From CAZPEV01 sp964585635 (GTDB lineage Bacteria > Zixibacteria > MSB-5A5 > GN15 > JAAZOE01): a stretch of 15,926 nucleotides of DNA. Made by a program: the position numbers and the translations under genes. Shown in pieces: positions 1 to 7,536 of the stretch. A model generated the notes under the pieces. The model saw nothing but the letters and a program-made list of their open reading frames with translations, had not been told where the DNA came from and did no database searches. Within the stretch, counting starts at the first letter, position 1. Each line of letters starts with the position of its first letter. The stretch covers positions 1-15,926 of the forward strand of contig CAZPEV010000063.1 of NCBI GenBank assembly GCA_964585635.1, given 5' to 3'.

Positions 1-13
1 AATCGAATCCGGG

Positions 14-481
14 CTAGAACGCGACAACCAGGGTATCCGGACCGCCGACCGAGGTAATTGTCCGCACCGTCCGATCATATTGGTAAGCGATACCCCACGA
101 ATCTCTAAGGTATTCGCCGCCGGCGGTGTCCACATATGGCCCGTTCCATCCCATGCGAGTGAATTTATTAAACAGCGGGAGCGAATCGGATCTCACACCT
201 AATTCCTGCAGGCTGATCGGCGCGTGGCCGACGTCGCCTTCAAAACCGACATCAACGTATCGTCCGCCGGCCAGCATCTGGGCGGTTCCTACAATCGCCC
301 GCTTCAACATCGCCATTTCCGACTTGGTGGCGGTTTTTCGAGAGCTCTGGGTCAAGGCGCCCATTTTGGGGACGGCCACGGCCGCCACGATCCCCAGGAC
401 GACGATAATCATGACCAGTTCAATAAGAGTGAACCCCTCGGCGCGCCGCCAGGCCGGGGCGCTCCTACCAGGTGTTCTCAC
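14..481 (-). CDS. GspG-like type II secretion pseudopilin
   Basis: This is a type IV pilin-like protein of about 155 residues, probably the major pseudopilin that builds the periplasmic pseudopilus of a type II secretion system. The chosen GTG start at 479-481 gives a 16-residue leader ending in Glu-Gly, followed by mature FTLIE with Glu at +5 and a hydrophobic stretch (residues 17-37). This is the prepilin peptidase signature. The C-terminal half carries GWNGPYV (residues 111-117) and DSWGIAYQYD (127-136), which resemble the conserved GspG elements GGPY and DPWGxPYxY. The start overlaps the stop of the preceding pilin gene by 17 nt, suggesting translational coupling. No convincing Shine-Dalgarno site precedes the GTG. 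The reading frame stays open further upstream, to 553, but that would give an implausibly long leader inside the neighbouring gene. Family assignment is firm; GspG rather than another pilin-like subunit is likely. Confidence 0.85.
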   Translation of the reverse strand: MRTPGRSAPAWRRAEGFTLIELVMIIVVLGIVAAVAVPKMGALTQSSRKTATKSEMAMLKRAIVGTAQMLAGGRYVDVGFEGDVGHAPISLQELGVRSDSLPLFNKFTRMGWNGPYVDTAGGEYLRDSWGIAYQYDRTVRTITSVGGPDTLVVAF

Positions 482-887
482 CGGTCGTGGTAGTATTCGG
501 CCATATTTCGCCGGTAGATGGCTTGTAGGCCCAGCCGCCACGGGCGCCCACAACTGTTCCCTTGGTCAAGCCCGTGACGATGCTGTCGGGGGCGGCGGAC
601 GCGGCACAAAACGGATTCTTCGGAATGGCTTGCTCCATGACCGAGCCGACCGTTCGTATGCTGTCGATCGGTGGCCAGGTAGCCGTGCCGGTCTTGACGG
701 CCTGGTTGGCATACCAGATGGTTGCGCCGGAACGAAGGGCACCCAAGGCGCTGCGACAAGCGGCTTCTTTGGCGTCGGCGGTGATATTTTGGTACTTCGG
801 AATCGCAATCGCCGCCAGGATGCCTAACACGACGATGATGATAACCAACTCAATCAGAGTAAAACCGGAGTTGCGCTTCGGGTCCAT
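465..887 (-). CDS. Type IV pilin / pseudopilin-like protein
   Basis: This pilin-like protein has 140 residues. An eight-residue leader (MDPKRNSG) precedes mature FTLIE with Glu at +5 and a long hydrophobic N-terminal helix, so it should be cut and N-methylated by the prepilin peptidase and assembled into a pilus or pseudopilus. The globular part has two cysteines (about residues 44 and 94) that could form a disulfide. It also has a WAYKPSTGEIW motif (119-129), a pattern common in short bacterial pilins and pseudopilins. The ATG at 885-887 is preceded by GGGAGGT with a 7-nt spacer, which decides the start over an ATG 12 codons upstream. It follows the platform-protein gene by 97 nt and overlaps the GspG-like gene. 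The gap to the platform gene and the hairpin in its leader suggest its expression is set apart from the ATPase and platform genes. Confidence 0.85.
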   Translation of the reverse strand: MDPKRNSGFTLIELVIIIVVLGILAAIAIPKYQNITADAKEAACRSALGALRSGATIWYANQAVKTGTATWPPIDSIRTVGSVMEQAIPKNPFCAASAAPDSIVTGLTKGTVVGARGGWAYKPSTGEIWPNTTTTGENTW

Positions 888-918
888 TGCAGCTACCTCC
901 CAATTAGTGTAATGCTTC

Positions 919-942
919 CCCATATGGCCCTATCCATATGGG
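919..942. repeat. Inverted repeat in the pilin gene leader
   Basis: Two 9-base arms (CCCATATGG at 919-927 and CCATATGGG at 934-942) form a perfect inverted repeat around a 6-base spacer. Each arm also contains the 8-base palindrome CCATATGG, so the two copies are also direct repeats. It lies 17 nt upstream of the pilin Shine-Dalgarno site. It could be an operator for a dimeric regulator, or an mRNA hairpin that stabilises a highly expressed pilin transcript. The sequence does not decide between these. Confidence 0.6.
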
Positions 943-984
943 CTAACAATAGTATCGGCTTTATTTGGAGATGATTTAGCCGTC

Positions 985-2199
985 TTATCGGAAAACTTGA
1001 ATTAAGTTCCACATAGGCAAGAAGATAGCCAGGGCCAGCACCAGCACCATGGCCCCTATCAAGACGGTCAGAATCGGCTCTAAGAGGGCGGTCAGATGGC
1101 GCGATTTATACTCCAACTCCATTTCATAATGACTGGCCAATTCGGCCATCACCATTTCCACGGAACCAGATTCCAGGCCGATTTCCAGCATTTCTAGGGC
1201 CATATCGGGGATGTACCGGTAGTTTTCGCGATCATGGCCGATTTCTCGCCCCCTTTCGAAGGACTCGGCCATCTGTCCGATTTCCATGGCAATCGCCTTA
1301 TTGGGAGTTGTCTCTTCGAGGATATTAAGACTGGTGACCATCGGCACGCCGCTCTGAAAGAGGATTCTCAGCATGGAGGCAAAACGGGCGATATTGGCCT
1401 TGATGATGAGGCTGCCGACTACCGGAATATGGGTCATCATCCGGTCCCATTTCAACCGTCCCCGGTCGGTGGCGATGAATCTTCTCAGGCCAACCGCGCC
1501 GATCGTCAACAAGGCCGCTGCCACGAACCAGTATGACTTGAATATTCGGCTGGCGCCCATGACAATTTTGGTTGGCAAAGGCAGGGCGGCGCCGAACTTT
1601 CCATAAATTTCAGCGAAACGGGGTATGACAAAGAGCATCAAAACGGTTACGGCGATGGAGATGGCGATGATCACCAGAGCCGGGTACCTGACGGCCGCCT
1701 TGACCTGTCTGGCGATGACCATTTCCTTCTCGACCAACTCACTCAGCTGTTCCAGGACCTCGTCCAGCTTGCCGGAGGTCTCGCCAGCGGCGATGGAGCT
1801 GGTATAAATGGGCGGAAACCTCTTAGGATAACGGGCCAATGCGTTCGACAGCGACACCCCGGCCTGCATATCGCCCCTGATTCCTTGCAGTTCGTGGGCA
1901 AGACGCAGTTCCGCCCCGCCCCGTTCAATGATAGCCAAAGCCCGCAAGAGCGGAATGCCGGCGCGGTAGAGCGTTCGGAGCTTCTTGGTAAATATGATAA
2001 GATGCTCTCGGTTGGCCGAGCCGAAGTTGCCGAGTACGGCCGACAGGGTGACCTTGTCGGGTCTTTTCTTTATCTTTGTTGGTATGAGACCTCGCTCCGA
2101 GATCGACTGGCGCACCTGATCGGCAGAATCACCCTCAACCTCGCCGACTATCGATTGGCCGACCCGGTCGCGGGCGCGGTATGTCCAGACCTGGCGCAT
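985..2199 (-). CDS. Type II secretion / type IV pilus inner-membrane platform protein (GspF/PilC family)
   Basis: This 404-residue polytopic protein is at the family's usual length (about 400). It is the inner-membrane platform that couples the cytoplasmic ATPase to pilin assembly. Two T2SSF-type helical domains are visible, at about residues 68-191 and 271-392. The first contains AAGETSGKL (137-145) and the second the equivalent EIGLESGSV (339-347), matching the repeated GExSG element of the family. Membrane segments lie at about 174-194, 223-242 and 372-396. The N-terminal region (WTYRARDRVGQSIVGEVEGDS) matches the usual YxAxDxxGxxxxGxxeA start of GspF/PilC. The ATG at 2199 follows the stop of the ATPase gene by 4 nt, so the two are co-transcribed and probably translationally coupled. 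GspF and PilC cannot be separated from sequence alone; the adjacent GspG-like gene favours a secretion system. Confidence 0.93.
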   Translation of the reverse strand: MRQVWTYRARDRVGQSIVGEVEGDSADQVRQSISERGLIPTKIKKRPDKVTLSAVLGNFGSANREHLIIFTKKLRTLYRAGIPLLRALAIIERGGAELRLAHELQGIRGDMQAGVSLSNALARYPKRFPPIYTSSIAAGETSGKLDEVLEQLSELVEKEMVIARQVKAAVRYPALVIIAISIAVTVLMLFVIPRFAEIYGKFGAALPLPTKIVMGASRIFKSYWFVAAALLTIGAVGLRRFIATDRGRLKWDRMMTHIPVVGSLIIKANIARFASMLRILFQSGVPMVTSLNILEETTPNKAIAMEIGQMAESFERGREIGHDRENYRYIPDMALEMLEIGLESGSVEMVMAELASHYEMELEYKSRHLTALLEPILTVLIGAMVLVLALAIFLPMWNLIQVFR

Positions 2200-2203
2200 G
2201 GAT

Positions 2204-3937
2204 CTATGTCACCGCCAGCGCTGGAGCCGCGGGCGAATCCTGACAAATCAGGGGACTGGTGACCTTGAGGACTTCATCAATGGTGGTCACGCCGGAGGTG
2301 GCCAGTTCAATGCCGGCCTCAAATAAGGGGCGATACCCATATCGGGCTGCCTCACCGCGTATGGTCGCCTCGGCCCGGCGGTTGAGGATCATCTCGCGGA
2401 TCGGATCGGTGATTTCCACCAATTCATATAATCCTGTTAATCCGGCATAGCCGGTTCCCCGGCATTTGACACAGCCATTGCCGCGGTACAAGGTCAGGTC
2501 CGGCGGACATCCCGTCGGGAAGGCGCGTTCGAGAACGGCCGCCGAGACGTTAGCTTCCTCCTTGCACTCGGGACAAATCGTGCGTACCAGTCGCTGGGCC
2601 AAAACGGTCTCCAGAGCCGAGGCCACCATATAATGTTCGATACCCATATCGATCAGGCGGGTGATGGTCGCCACGCTGTCATTGGTATGTATGGTCGAAA
2701 AGACCAGGTGACCGGTCAAAGAGGCGCGGACGGCAATGGCGGCAGTCTCAGAATCGCGGATTTCGCCGACCATGATGATATCCGGATTCTGTCGCAGGAT
2801 TGAGCGCAGGGCAGAGGCAAAGGTCAATCCCGCTTTTTCATTGATTTGAATCTGATTGATAAGCGGCAGGGAGAACTCCACCGGGTCTTCGACCGTGATC
2901 ATGTTCTTTTCGATGCTGTTGATTTCCTGCAACGAGGCGTAAAGAGTCGAGGTCTTGCCCGACGACGTCGGTCCCGAGATGAGAATCAGTCCTTCTGGTC
3001 TGCGGATATGGTGCCGCCAGGCATCGAGAATGGCACCTCGCAGCCCGAGCTCGGGCAAGCCGGTTTTGAGGTGCCGCTTGTCGAGAATGCGAATGACGAT
3101 TTTCTCTCCATGAATGGTCGGAAGGGTTGATACGCGCATGTCGACTTCGTTCTCTTCGACCCGTACCGCCATGCGTCCGTCTTGTGGCAGCCGCTTCTCC
3201 GACACGTCCAGATCGGAAGCAATCTTGATGCGAGAAATGATCTCGGCCTGAAGCTTCTTTGGCGGCGCGGCTTCTTCGCGCATGACACCGTTGACGCGAT
3301 AGCGGATGCGGAGCTTATTTTCGTCCGGTTCAAAATGAACGTCCGAGGCGCCGTCCTGGATGGCCCGCAGAAGAATCAGGTTCACCAACCGGACGACGGT
3401 GCTGTCGCCGGCGACGACTTCCCCCGGGGGGAAGTCGACCTTCTGATCCAGCGGAATAGCCTCATCGCCGTCGCGACCGATAATGTTCCGAACCGAGTCG
3501 GCCACCGAATAGTACTGATCGATCGCCTCTTGGATCGCCTTTTCCCCGGCTACCGCCCGCTTGATCACACACCTGGTGAGGTATCGGATTTCATCCAGGG
3601 CAACGAAATCCAACGGGTCGACCATGGCCACCGTCAGGCTGTTCCCGATCTTGAAAACCGGTATGAGGCGATGTTTCTTGGCAACTTCCACCGGGACGGT
3701 GGCGATAACCTGGGGATTAATGACCAGTGATGACAGATTGATCTTGGCGATCTTCAGCCGTTCCGAGACGACCTCGACCAGTTGCTCTTCGGTAATGATG
3801 CCGGCGTCGATCAGAATGCCGCCCAGCTTTTTGCCGGTCTTCTGTTGAATGCCGAGGGCGGTCTTGATCTGGTCGTCGGTCACATACTGCTTTGCGACCA
3901 GCAATTCGCCGATTCTTCTGGGTATTTCTCCGGCCAT
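2204..3937 (-). CDS. Type II secretion / pilus assembly ATPase (GspE/PilB family) with an MshEN N-terminal domain
   Basis: This 577-residue hexameric assembly ATPase powers pseudopilus or pilus extension from the cytoplasmic face of the inner membrane. The Walker A motif is GPTSSGKTST (322-331), the Asp box ITVEDPVE (347-354), the Walker B IIMVGEIRD (387-395) and the His box STIHTNDS (414-421). Two CxxC pairs (C455/C458 and C489/C492) form the zinc-binding tetracysteine module typical of GspE and PilB. The N-terminus carries two 24-residue motifs (8-31 and 37-60) separated by 5 residues, the layout of the MshEN cyclic di-GMP-binding domain. A T2SSE N-terminal domain follows to about residue 145. 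It is the first gene of the visible operon, with the platform gene 4 nt downstream. No good Shine-Dalgarno site precedes the ATG. Family certainty is very high; GspE versus PilB rests on context. Confidence 0.95.
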   Translation of the reverse strand: MAGEIPRRIGELLVAKQYVTDDQIKTALGIQQKTGKKLGGILIDAGIITEEQLVEVVSERLKIAKINLSSLVINPQVIATVPVEVAKKHRLIPVFKIGNSLTVAMVDPLDFVALDEIRYLTRCVIKRAVAGEKAIQEAIDQYYSVADSVRNIIGRDGDEAIPLDQKVDFPPGEVVAGDSTVVRLVNLILLRAIQDGASDVHFEPDENKLRIRYRVNGVMREEAAPPKKLQAEIISRIKIASDLDVSEKRLPQDGRMAVRVEENEVDMRVSTLPTIHGEKIVIRILDKRHLKTGLPELGLRGAILDAWRHHIRRPEGLILISGPTSSGKTSTLYASLQEINSIEKNMITVEDPVEFSLPLINQIQINEKAGLTFASALRSILRQNPDIIMVGEIRDSETAAIAVRASLTGHLVFSTIHTNDSVATITRLIDMGIEHYMVASALETVLAQRLVRTICPECKEEANVSAAVLERAFPTGCPPDLTLYRGNGCVKCRGTGYAGLTGLYELVEITDPIREMILNRRAEATIRGEAARYGYRPLFEAGIELATSGVTTIDEVLKVTSPLICQDSPAAPALAVT

Positions 3938-3947
3938 ATAAATAGAG

Positions 3948-3960
3948 ACATTCGGAATGT
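3948..3960. promoter_or_regulatory. Small palindrome in the divergent gspE-like / Omp85 intergenic region
   Basis: ACATTC-G-GAATGT is a perfect 6+1+6 palindrome in the 69-bp gap between two divergent genes, 11 nt upstream of the ATPase ATG. It could be an operator acting on either gene. It is short and rich in common bases, so chance occurrence is possible. Confidence 0.3.
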
Positions 3961-3963
3961 TTT

Positions 3964-3993
3964 TTGATATTATCGGAAGAAAGGGACGATACT
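3964..3993 (+). promoter_or_regulatory. Possible sigma-70 promoter for the Omp85-like gene
   Basis: TTGATA (3964-3969) and GATACT (3988-3993) are separated by 18 nt. Transcription would start only a few bases before the ATG at 4007, giving a nearly leaderless mRNA. That fits the lack of a Shine-Dalgarno site close to the start. The evidence is weak. Confidence 0.3.
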
Positions 3994-4006
3994 TGACGCG
4001 ACTTTC

Positions 4007-5686
4007 ATGATGCTTTGGTCACCATCCCCATCGGTCGCTGGTTGGCAAGTCCGCCAACCTGCTGCGACGGCCGGACACATTTTTTTATTAGCGGCAGCAG
4101 CCTATCTGAATGCCGGTTCGGCGCTGGCCACCGACTTATCGGAAGTCTCTCCGCCGGAAACGGCGCCGATAATCGATTCGGTGGAAATCCGTACTGAAAA
4201 CATCTTTGACCTGTCTGATACGCGGTACAATAACCTGCTGTTCCGGCTGGCTAACCGGTATCATCGGGTCACCCGGCGATCCGTCGTCGGTTGGGAACTG
4301 CTTCTTCACCGGGGGGATTTCTATGACACCCTTCTGGCCCAAGAGTCGGCCCGAAATCTCCGCAGCCTGCCGTTCCTATTAAAGACGGAGATTCGGATGA
4401 GGAGGGGGGAGCATGGCGAGAATATCATGAGTGTCACGACCTCTGACAAATGGTCGACGGCGGCCGGTGTGTCGTTTCATCGAAGCGGTGGTCGCAATGA
4501 TGTGCAATTTTCGTTGCAGGAGAGCAATCTCTTGGGACTGGGCCTATTCTTGTCGCAGAATTTTTATATTCTTGATCATGACCGCAATTTCTATCAAGGA
4601 GAACTGAGAGACAGCCGGATATTGGGCAAAACTCTGGCCTGCGAGGTAAATTACTCCGATAACCCCGACGCCAGCCGATTGGCCTTTTCCCTGGGCAGGC
4701 CTTTCTATTCGCTGGGGCAGAAATGGTCCGGTGACGTTGGCTATGGCATCTATAGCAGCCGCTCCGACTATTATTATCAGCAGGTTATATTGGCCCGAGA
4801 CAGGATCAGGAATCAGACGATTCAAGTAAATGTCAAATATAGAATAGGCCCTGAATACCTCAAGTATTACTTTATGGCATTCTATGCCTATGTCGATAAT
4901 CGTTCTCGGCCCCGACTATTGTATGTTACCGATTCTGGCGCCCAGCATCAGTATGCGGCGGTCATCCCGCGATTGCCAGGCGATTCTGTCTACCATTATG
5001 TTCAGGGGACTATTGAACTGCAGCAAGTCAAATACCGGATATACCGCCGTCTCAGCCGTTTTGACAAGCCCGAGGATATCAATTTGGGATTGGATTTGCG
5101 TGTCTCGGCCGGGACCGCCAGGGCCATACGCGGCAGTCCCTTTCAATATTATTTGGCATACCCGCAGTACACTATGGCCTATCGGGCTATGCTGCTCAAT
5201 ATCGGGGCGGCGATTCAAAGGTGGATGCGTTCCACTCATAAGTTGCGGAACGACCTCGACTGTCACGTCAAATGGTACTGGCAATATCATGCCTATCATA
5301 CGTTTGTCGTTGGCGCTCGTTACCGGTCGGATCGATTGCGGGAGAAATCGTACACCCTCTATATGGATGAGGACAACGGTCTCCGGGGATACCCTGTCTT
5401 TTATGCTGGGGGGGAAGACCGCCTGGTCATTAACGCGGAAAACCGCATCTTCCCCAATCTGGAAATATTGTCGGTCGGTATAGGTGGTGTGGCGTTTGCC
5501 GATATGGGCAATGTATGGTCACGCGCCGAGACTCCTATGATCCGAGGATTTCGTTATGCTGTCGGCTTTGGACTACGTTTGGGAATTACTCGCAGCACCC
5601 ATGCGCAGGTCTTACGGCTCGATCTTGCCTATGCGCCGCCCCGCCGCCAATGGCAGATTTCAGTCGGAACCGGCCAATTCTTTTAA
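4007..5686 (+). CDS. Omp85/BamA-superfamily outer-membrane protein with one POTRA-like domain
   Basis: This 559-residue predicted outer-membrane protein has a hydrophobic segment at about 25-36 and an Ala-Leu-Ala cleavage site near residue 41, although the positively charged n-region is unusually long. Residues about 55-148 look like a single POTRA domain, opening with IDSVEIRTENIF and closing with MSVTTSDKWS. The rest alternates short amphipathic strands, as in a 16-stranded barrel, and ends in Phe-Phe. LRGYP (459-463) matches the [VI]RG[FY] element of the Omp85 inward loop, and FADMGNVW (497-504) matches the conserved late-strand motif of the family. Known members insert barrels into the outer membrane or move proteins across it. 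BamA normally has five POTRA domains and TamA three, so this is neither. It is divergent from the secretion operon. The start is the first of two adjacent ATGs and lacks a clear ribosome-binding site. The substrate is unknown. Confidence 0.8.
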   Translation: MMLWSPSPSVAGWQVRQPAATAGHIFLLAAAAYLNAGSALATDLSEVSPPETAPIIDSVEIRTENIFDLSDTRYNNLLFRLANRYHRVTRRSVVGWELLLHRGDFYDTLLAQESARNLRSLPFLLKTEIRMRRGEHGENIMSVTTSDKWSTAAGVSFHRSGGRNDVQFSLQESNLLGLGLFLSQNFYILDHDRNFYQGELRDSRILGKTLACEVNYSDNPDASRLAFSLGRPFYSLGQKWSGDVGYGIYSSRSDYYYQQVILARDRIRNQTIQVNVKYRIGPEYLKYYFMAFYAYVDNRSRPRLLYVTDSGAQHQYAAVIPRLPGDSVYHYVQGTIELQQVKYRIYRRLSRFDKPEDINLGLDLRVSAGTARAIRGSPFQYYLAYPQYTMAYRAMLLNIGAAIQRWMRSTHKLRNDLDCHVKWYWQYHAYHTFVVGARYRSDRLREKSYTLYMDEDNGLRGYPVFYAGGEDRLVINAENRIFPNLEILSVGIGGVAFADMGNVWSRAETPMIRGFRYAVGFGLRLGITRSTHAQVLRLDLAYAPPRRQWQISVGTGQFF

Positions 5687-5751
5687 AGCAGACGGGAACA
5701 ATCCTGCATGCTTAAACCGTTACAATATTTGAGGTTGTTCAAACTTTACGC

Positions 5752-5779
5752 TTGACTTAGCGGCCCTTTGTGGTAGTTT
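5752..5779 (+). promoter_or_regulatory. Putative sigma-70 promoter of the dockerin-tailed protease gene
   Basis: TTGACT (5752-5757) is followed after 16 nt by TAGTTT (5774-5779), about 60 nt upstream of the ATG at 5839. The -35 element is good and the -10 moderate. A short TAGA-type tandem repeat (about 5779-5790) directly follows and could hold the transcription start. Confidence 0.4.
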
Positions 5780-5838
5780 ATAGATAGATAGGGTGGTGTA
5801 CCTTCTTCTTGTCCGCCGTGCATAGCAAAAGGATATTG

Positions 5839-7536
5839 ATGTCTACTTTCGGTCAAAAACCGGGCAGTCTGCTTAGTGGCTTGACGGCAGTAGTCGTGTC
5901 CGGATGGTTGGCATCGACGGTCATGGCGGCCGATCAATTTAGCTCGTTTCGAGAGGTTGAGCAGGCCTGCCTGGCGGGGAAGATCAATCGATCACAAATG
6001 CTGGTTGAGCAGGCCACTCTGTTTTTCCAATCGCCGACTTTGGCGGCCGGAGAGAAGCAGGCAACCGATCAGATCATCAAGTCCGGAACCGGGTTGGTTC
6101 GTGATATCCTTGACAATTGGGACACTTTTGGCGCGGAGCAGAAGGCAACCTTATCCGGATACTTGTCCCGGCCTGCGACCGCGCTCAATTATGATTCACC
6201 TGGCGGGTTCTTTAAGATTCATTACAATACTACCGGCCCGGAAGCCGTGCCGTCACAGGACGCCAACGGCAATTCGATCCCAGACTACGTGGAGCGGATC
6301 GGCCAATATTGCGACAGCGCTCGGGCTGTCCTGCAAGGTCGCCTCGGATACTATCCGCCCCCCAGCGACCACGGGGCCGGCGGTGATGACAAGTATGACA
6401 TCTATCTACTGTCCATCGCGGGGTACGGAGCGACCATCCCCGAAGCAGCCGGCGACAGCGCCTGGGATGATTTCAGCAGTTTCATAATGATCCACTATAC
6501 CATGTATGGATTTCCGCCCAACGATGATCCGCAGGGGGATTCAATCGGATCCCAAAAGGTGACCTGTGCACATGAGTATTGCCACGCCACCCAATTAGCC
6601 TATGACCGATATGAAGCGTTATGGTGGATGGAGGCCGGTGCCACCTGGGCGGAGGAGATTATCTTTCCTGACGTCAACGACAACTACAACTATCTGCCCT
6701 ATTTCTACGCCGCGCCGGAGTCGACCCTCACTCTGACCAGCGGCTTGCATATGTATGGCGCTTTTGTCTGGCCGGGATTTCTGGAACAGCGCTTTGATAG
6801 CTCGATAACGCTCAAGATTTGGCAGCGATGCCGATATTTGTCGGCTCTCGAAGCCACCGACTCGATTCTGGCGGCGTATGGTTCATCCGTCAAAAAGGCC
6901 TTTCCGGAATTCACGCTGTGGAATCACTACACGGGATATCGGGCCGTGCCGAATCGGTATTTCGTCGATGCCGCCAGTTATCCTTCCCCCGACGTCGATC
7001 AAATCCTTCCGACCCTGGTTCATGATTCCATCGTTCCCATCCATGGCCCGGACGGTCTGGCCTGCAATTATGTCCGACTGGCCGTCGACCCGTCCGCCCG
7101 AGGGGTTCTGGAGCTTAAGCTCAGCGGCAACCAAATGGTTCGATGGGCGCTGACCAGTATCATTTCCCGGGGAGGGATCGATACGGTCATGACCGCCCAG
7201 AACCCGTCCGGAAACCCGATTTCTCTCTACCTGCCCTTTATCGAAGATTACGATACGGTCGTGGTCATTCCGGCGGTGACGTCGACTGGTTTGAGCAATA
7301 ACCATTACCTGCTGAAAAGCGTGCTCTGGCCGTACGCCGACGCCAATTACGATGGCGTCGTCAACGTCGGCGACGCCACTTATATAATTAATTATATATT
7401 TAAGGGCGGCCAAGGGCCCCGGCCGGTGTGGGAAAGCGGCGACGCCAACTGCGACGGCCATGTCAACGTCGGCGACGCCACTTTCATCGTCAATTACGTC
7501 TTCAAGGGGGGACCGTCCCCTTGCGCCGGTCGCTGA
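5839..7536 (+). CDS. Secreted HEXXH metalloprotease (MXAN_6640-like) with two C-terminal dockerin-like repeats
   Basis: This is a 565-residue secreted protein. The ATG at 5839 is chosen because AAAAGGA lies 5 nt upstream and a Sec signal peptide follows, with cleavage after VMA at residue 30. The catalytic core has H245-E-Y-C-H249, a HEXXH zinc motif, followed by WMEAGATWAEE; its E265 is a likely third zinc ligand, as in gluzincin-type proteases. A DANGNSIPDY element (141-150) resembles a calcium loop seen before the catalytic region in the MXAN_6640-type family. The C-terminus has two dockerin-like repeats (about 501-524 and 535-558), each with DxNxDG, a second Asp, and NY(I/V)FKGG. Dockerins bind calcium and normally dock onto cohesins; no cohesin is seen in this window. 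The substrate is unknown. A zinc-ribbon gene follows 240 nt downstream under its own promoter. The protease call is good and the exact family moderate. Confidence 0.85.
   Translation: MSTFGQKPGSLLSGLTAVVVSGWLASTVMAADQFSSFREVEQACLAGKINRSQMLVEQATLFFQSPTLAAGEKQATDQIIKSGTGLVRDILDNWDTFGAEQKATLSGYLSRPATALNYDSPGGFFKIHYNTTGPEAVPSQDANGNSIPDYVERIGQYCDSARAVLQGRLGYYPPPSDHGAGGDDKYDIYLLSIAGYGATIPEAAGDSAWDDFSSFIMIHYTMYGFPPNDDPQGDSIGSQKVTCAHEYCHATQLAYDRYEALWWMEAGATWAEEIIFPDVNDNYNYLPYFYAAPESTLTLTSGLHMYGAFVWPGFLEQRFDSSITLKIWQRCRYLSALEATDSILAAYGSSVKKAFPEFTLWNHYTGYRAVPNRYFVDAASYPSPDVDQILPTLVHDSIVPIHGPDGLACNYVRLAVDPSARGVLELKLSGNQMVRWALTSIISRGGIDTVMTAQNPSGNPISLYLPFIEDYDTVVVIPAVTSTGLSNNHYLLKSVLWPYADANYDGVVNVGDATYIINYIFKGGQGPRPVWESGDANCDGHVNVGDATFIVNYVFKGGPSPCAGR
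7336..7512 (+). repeat. Tandem dockerin-coding repeat pair
   Basis: Two in-frame units at about 7336-7410 and 7438-7512 encode the two dockerin-like repeats. They share a 21-base identical block (7360-7380 and 7462-7482) encoding VNVGDAT. The next eight codons diverge sharply in base composition: the first copy is almost pure A/T (7381-7401), the second GC-rich. Ancient duplication or conversion would explain the shared block. Confidence 0.7.

Noticed and set aside
126..827. Long plus-strand open frame of 233 codons opposite the pilin genes
   Set aside because: It is antisense to two clear pilin-like genes, has no domain and has a low-complexity composition typical of a shadow frame.
3182..3730. 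Plus-strand open frame of 182 codons inside the ATPase gene
   Set aside because: It is the antisense shadow of the GspE-like gene, whose Walker and Asp/His boxes confirm the other strand.
3948..3965. Palindrome followed by TTTTT read as a terminator
   Set aside because: The stem is too short with almost no loop, and no plus-strand gene ends just upstream.
6883..7461. Minus-strand open frame of 192 codons inside the dockerin-tailed protease gene
   Set aside because: It is antisense to a gene with a signal peptide, zinc motif and dockerin repeats; no family resemblance.
7336..7512. CRISPR-like or mobile repeat
   Set aside because: The repeats are in-frame dockerin-coding units with only two copies and no spacer regularity.
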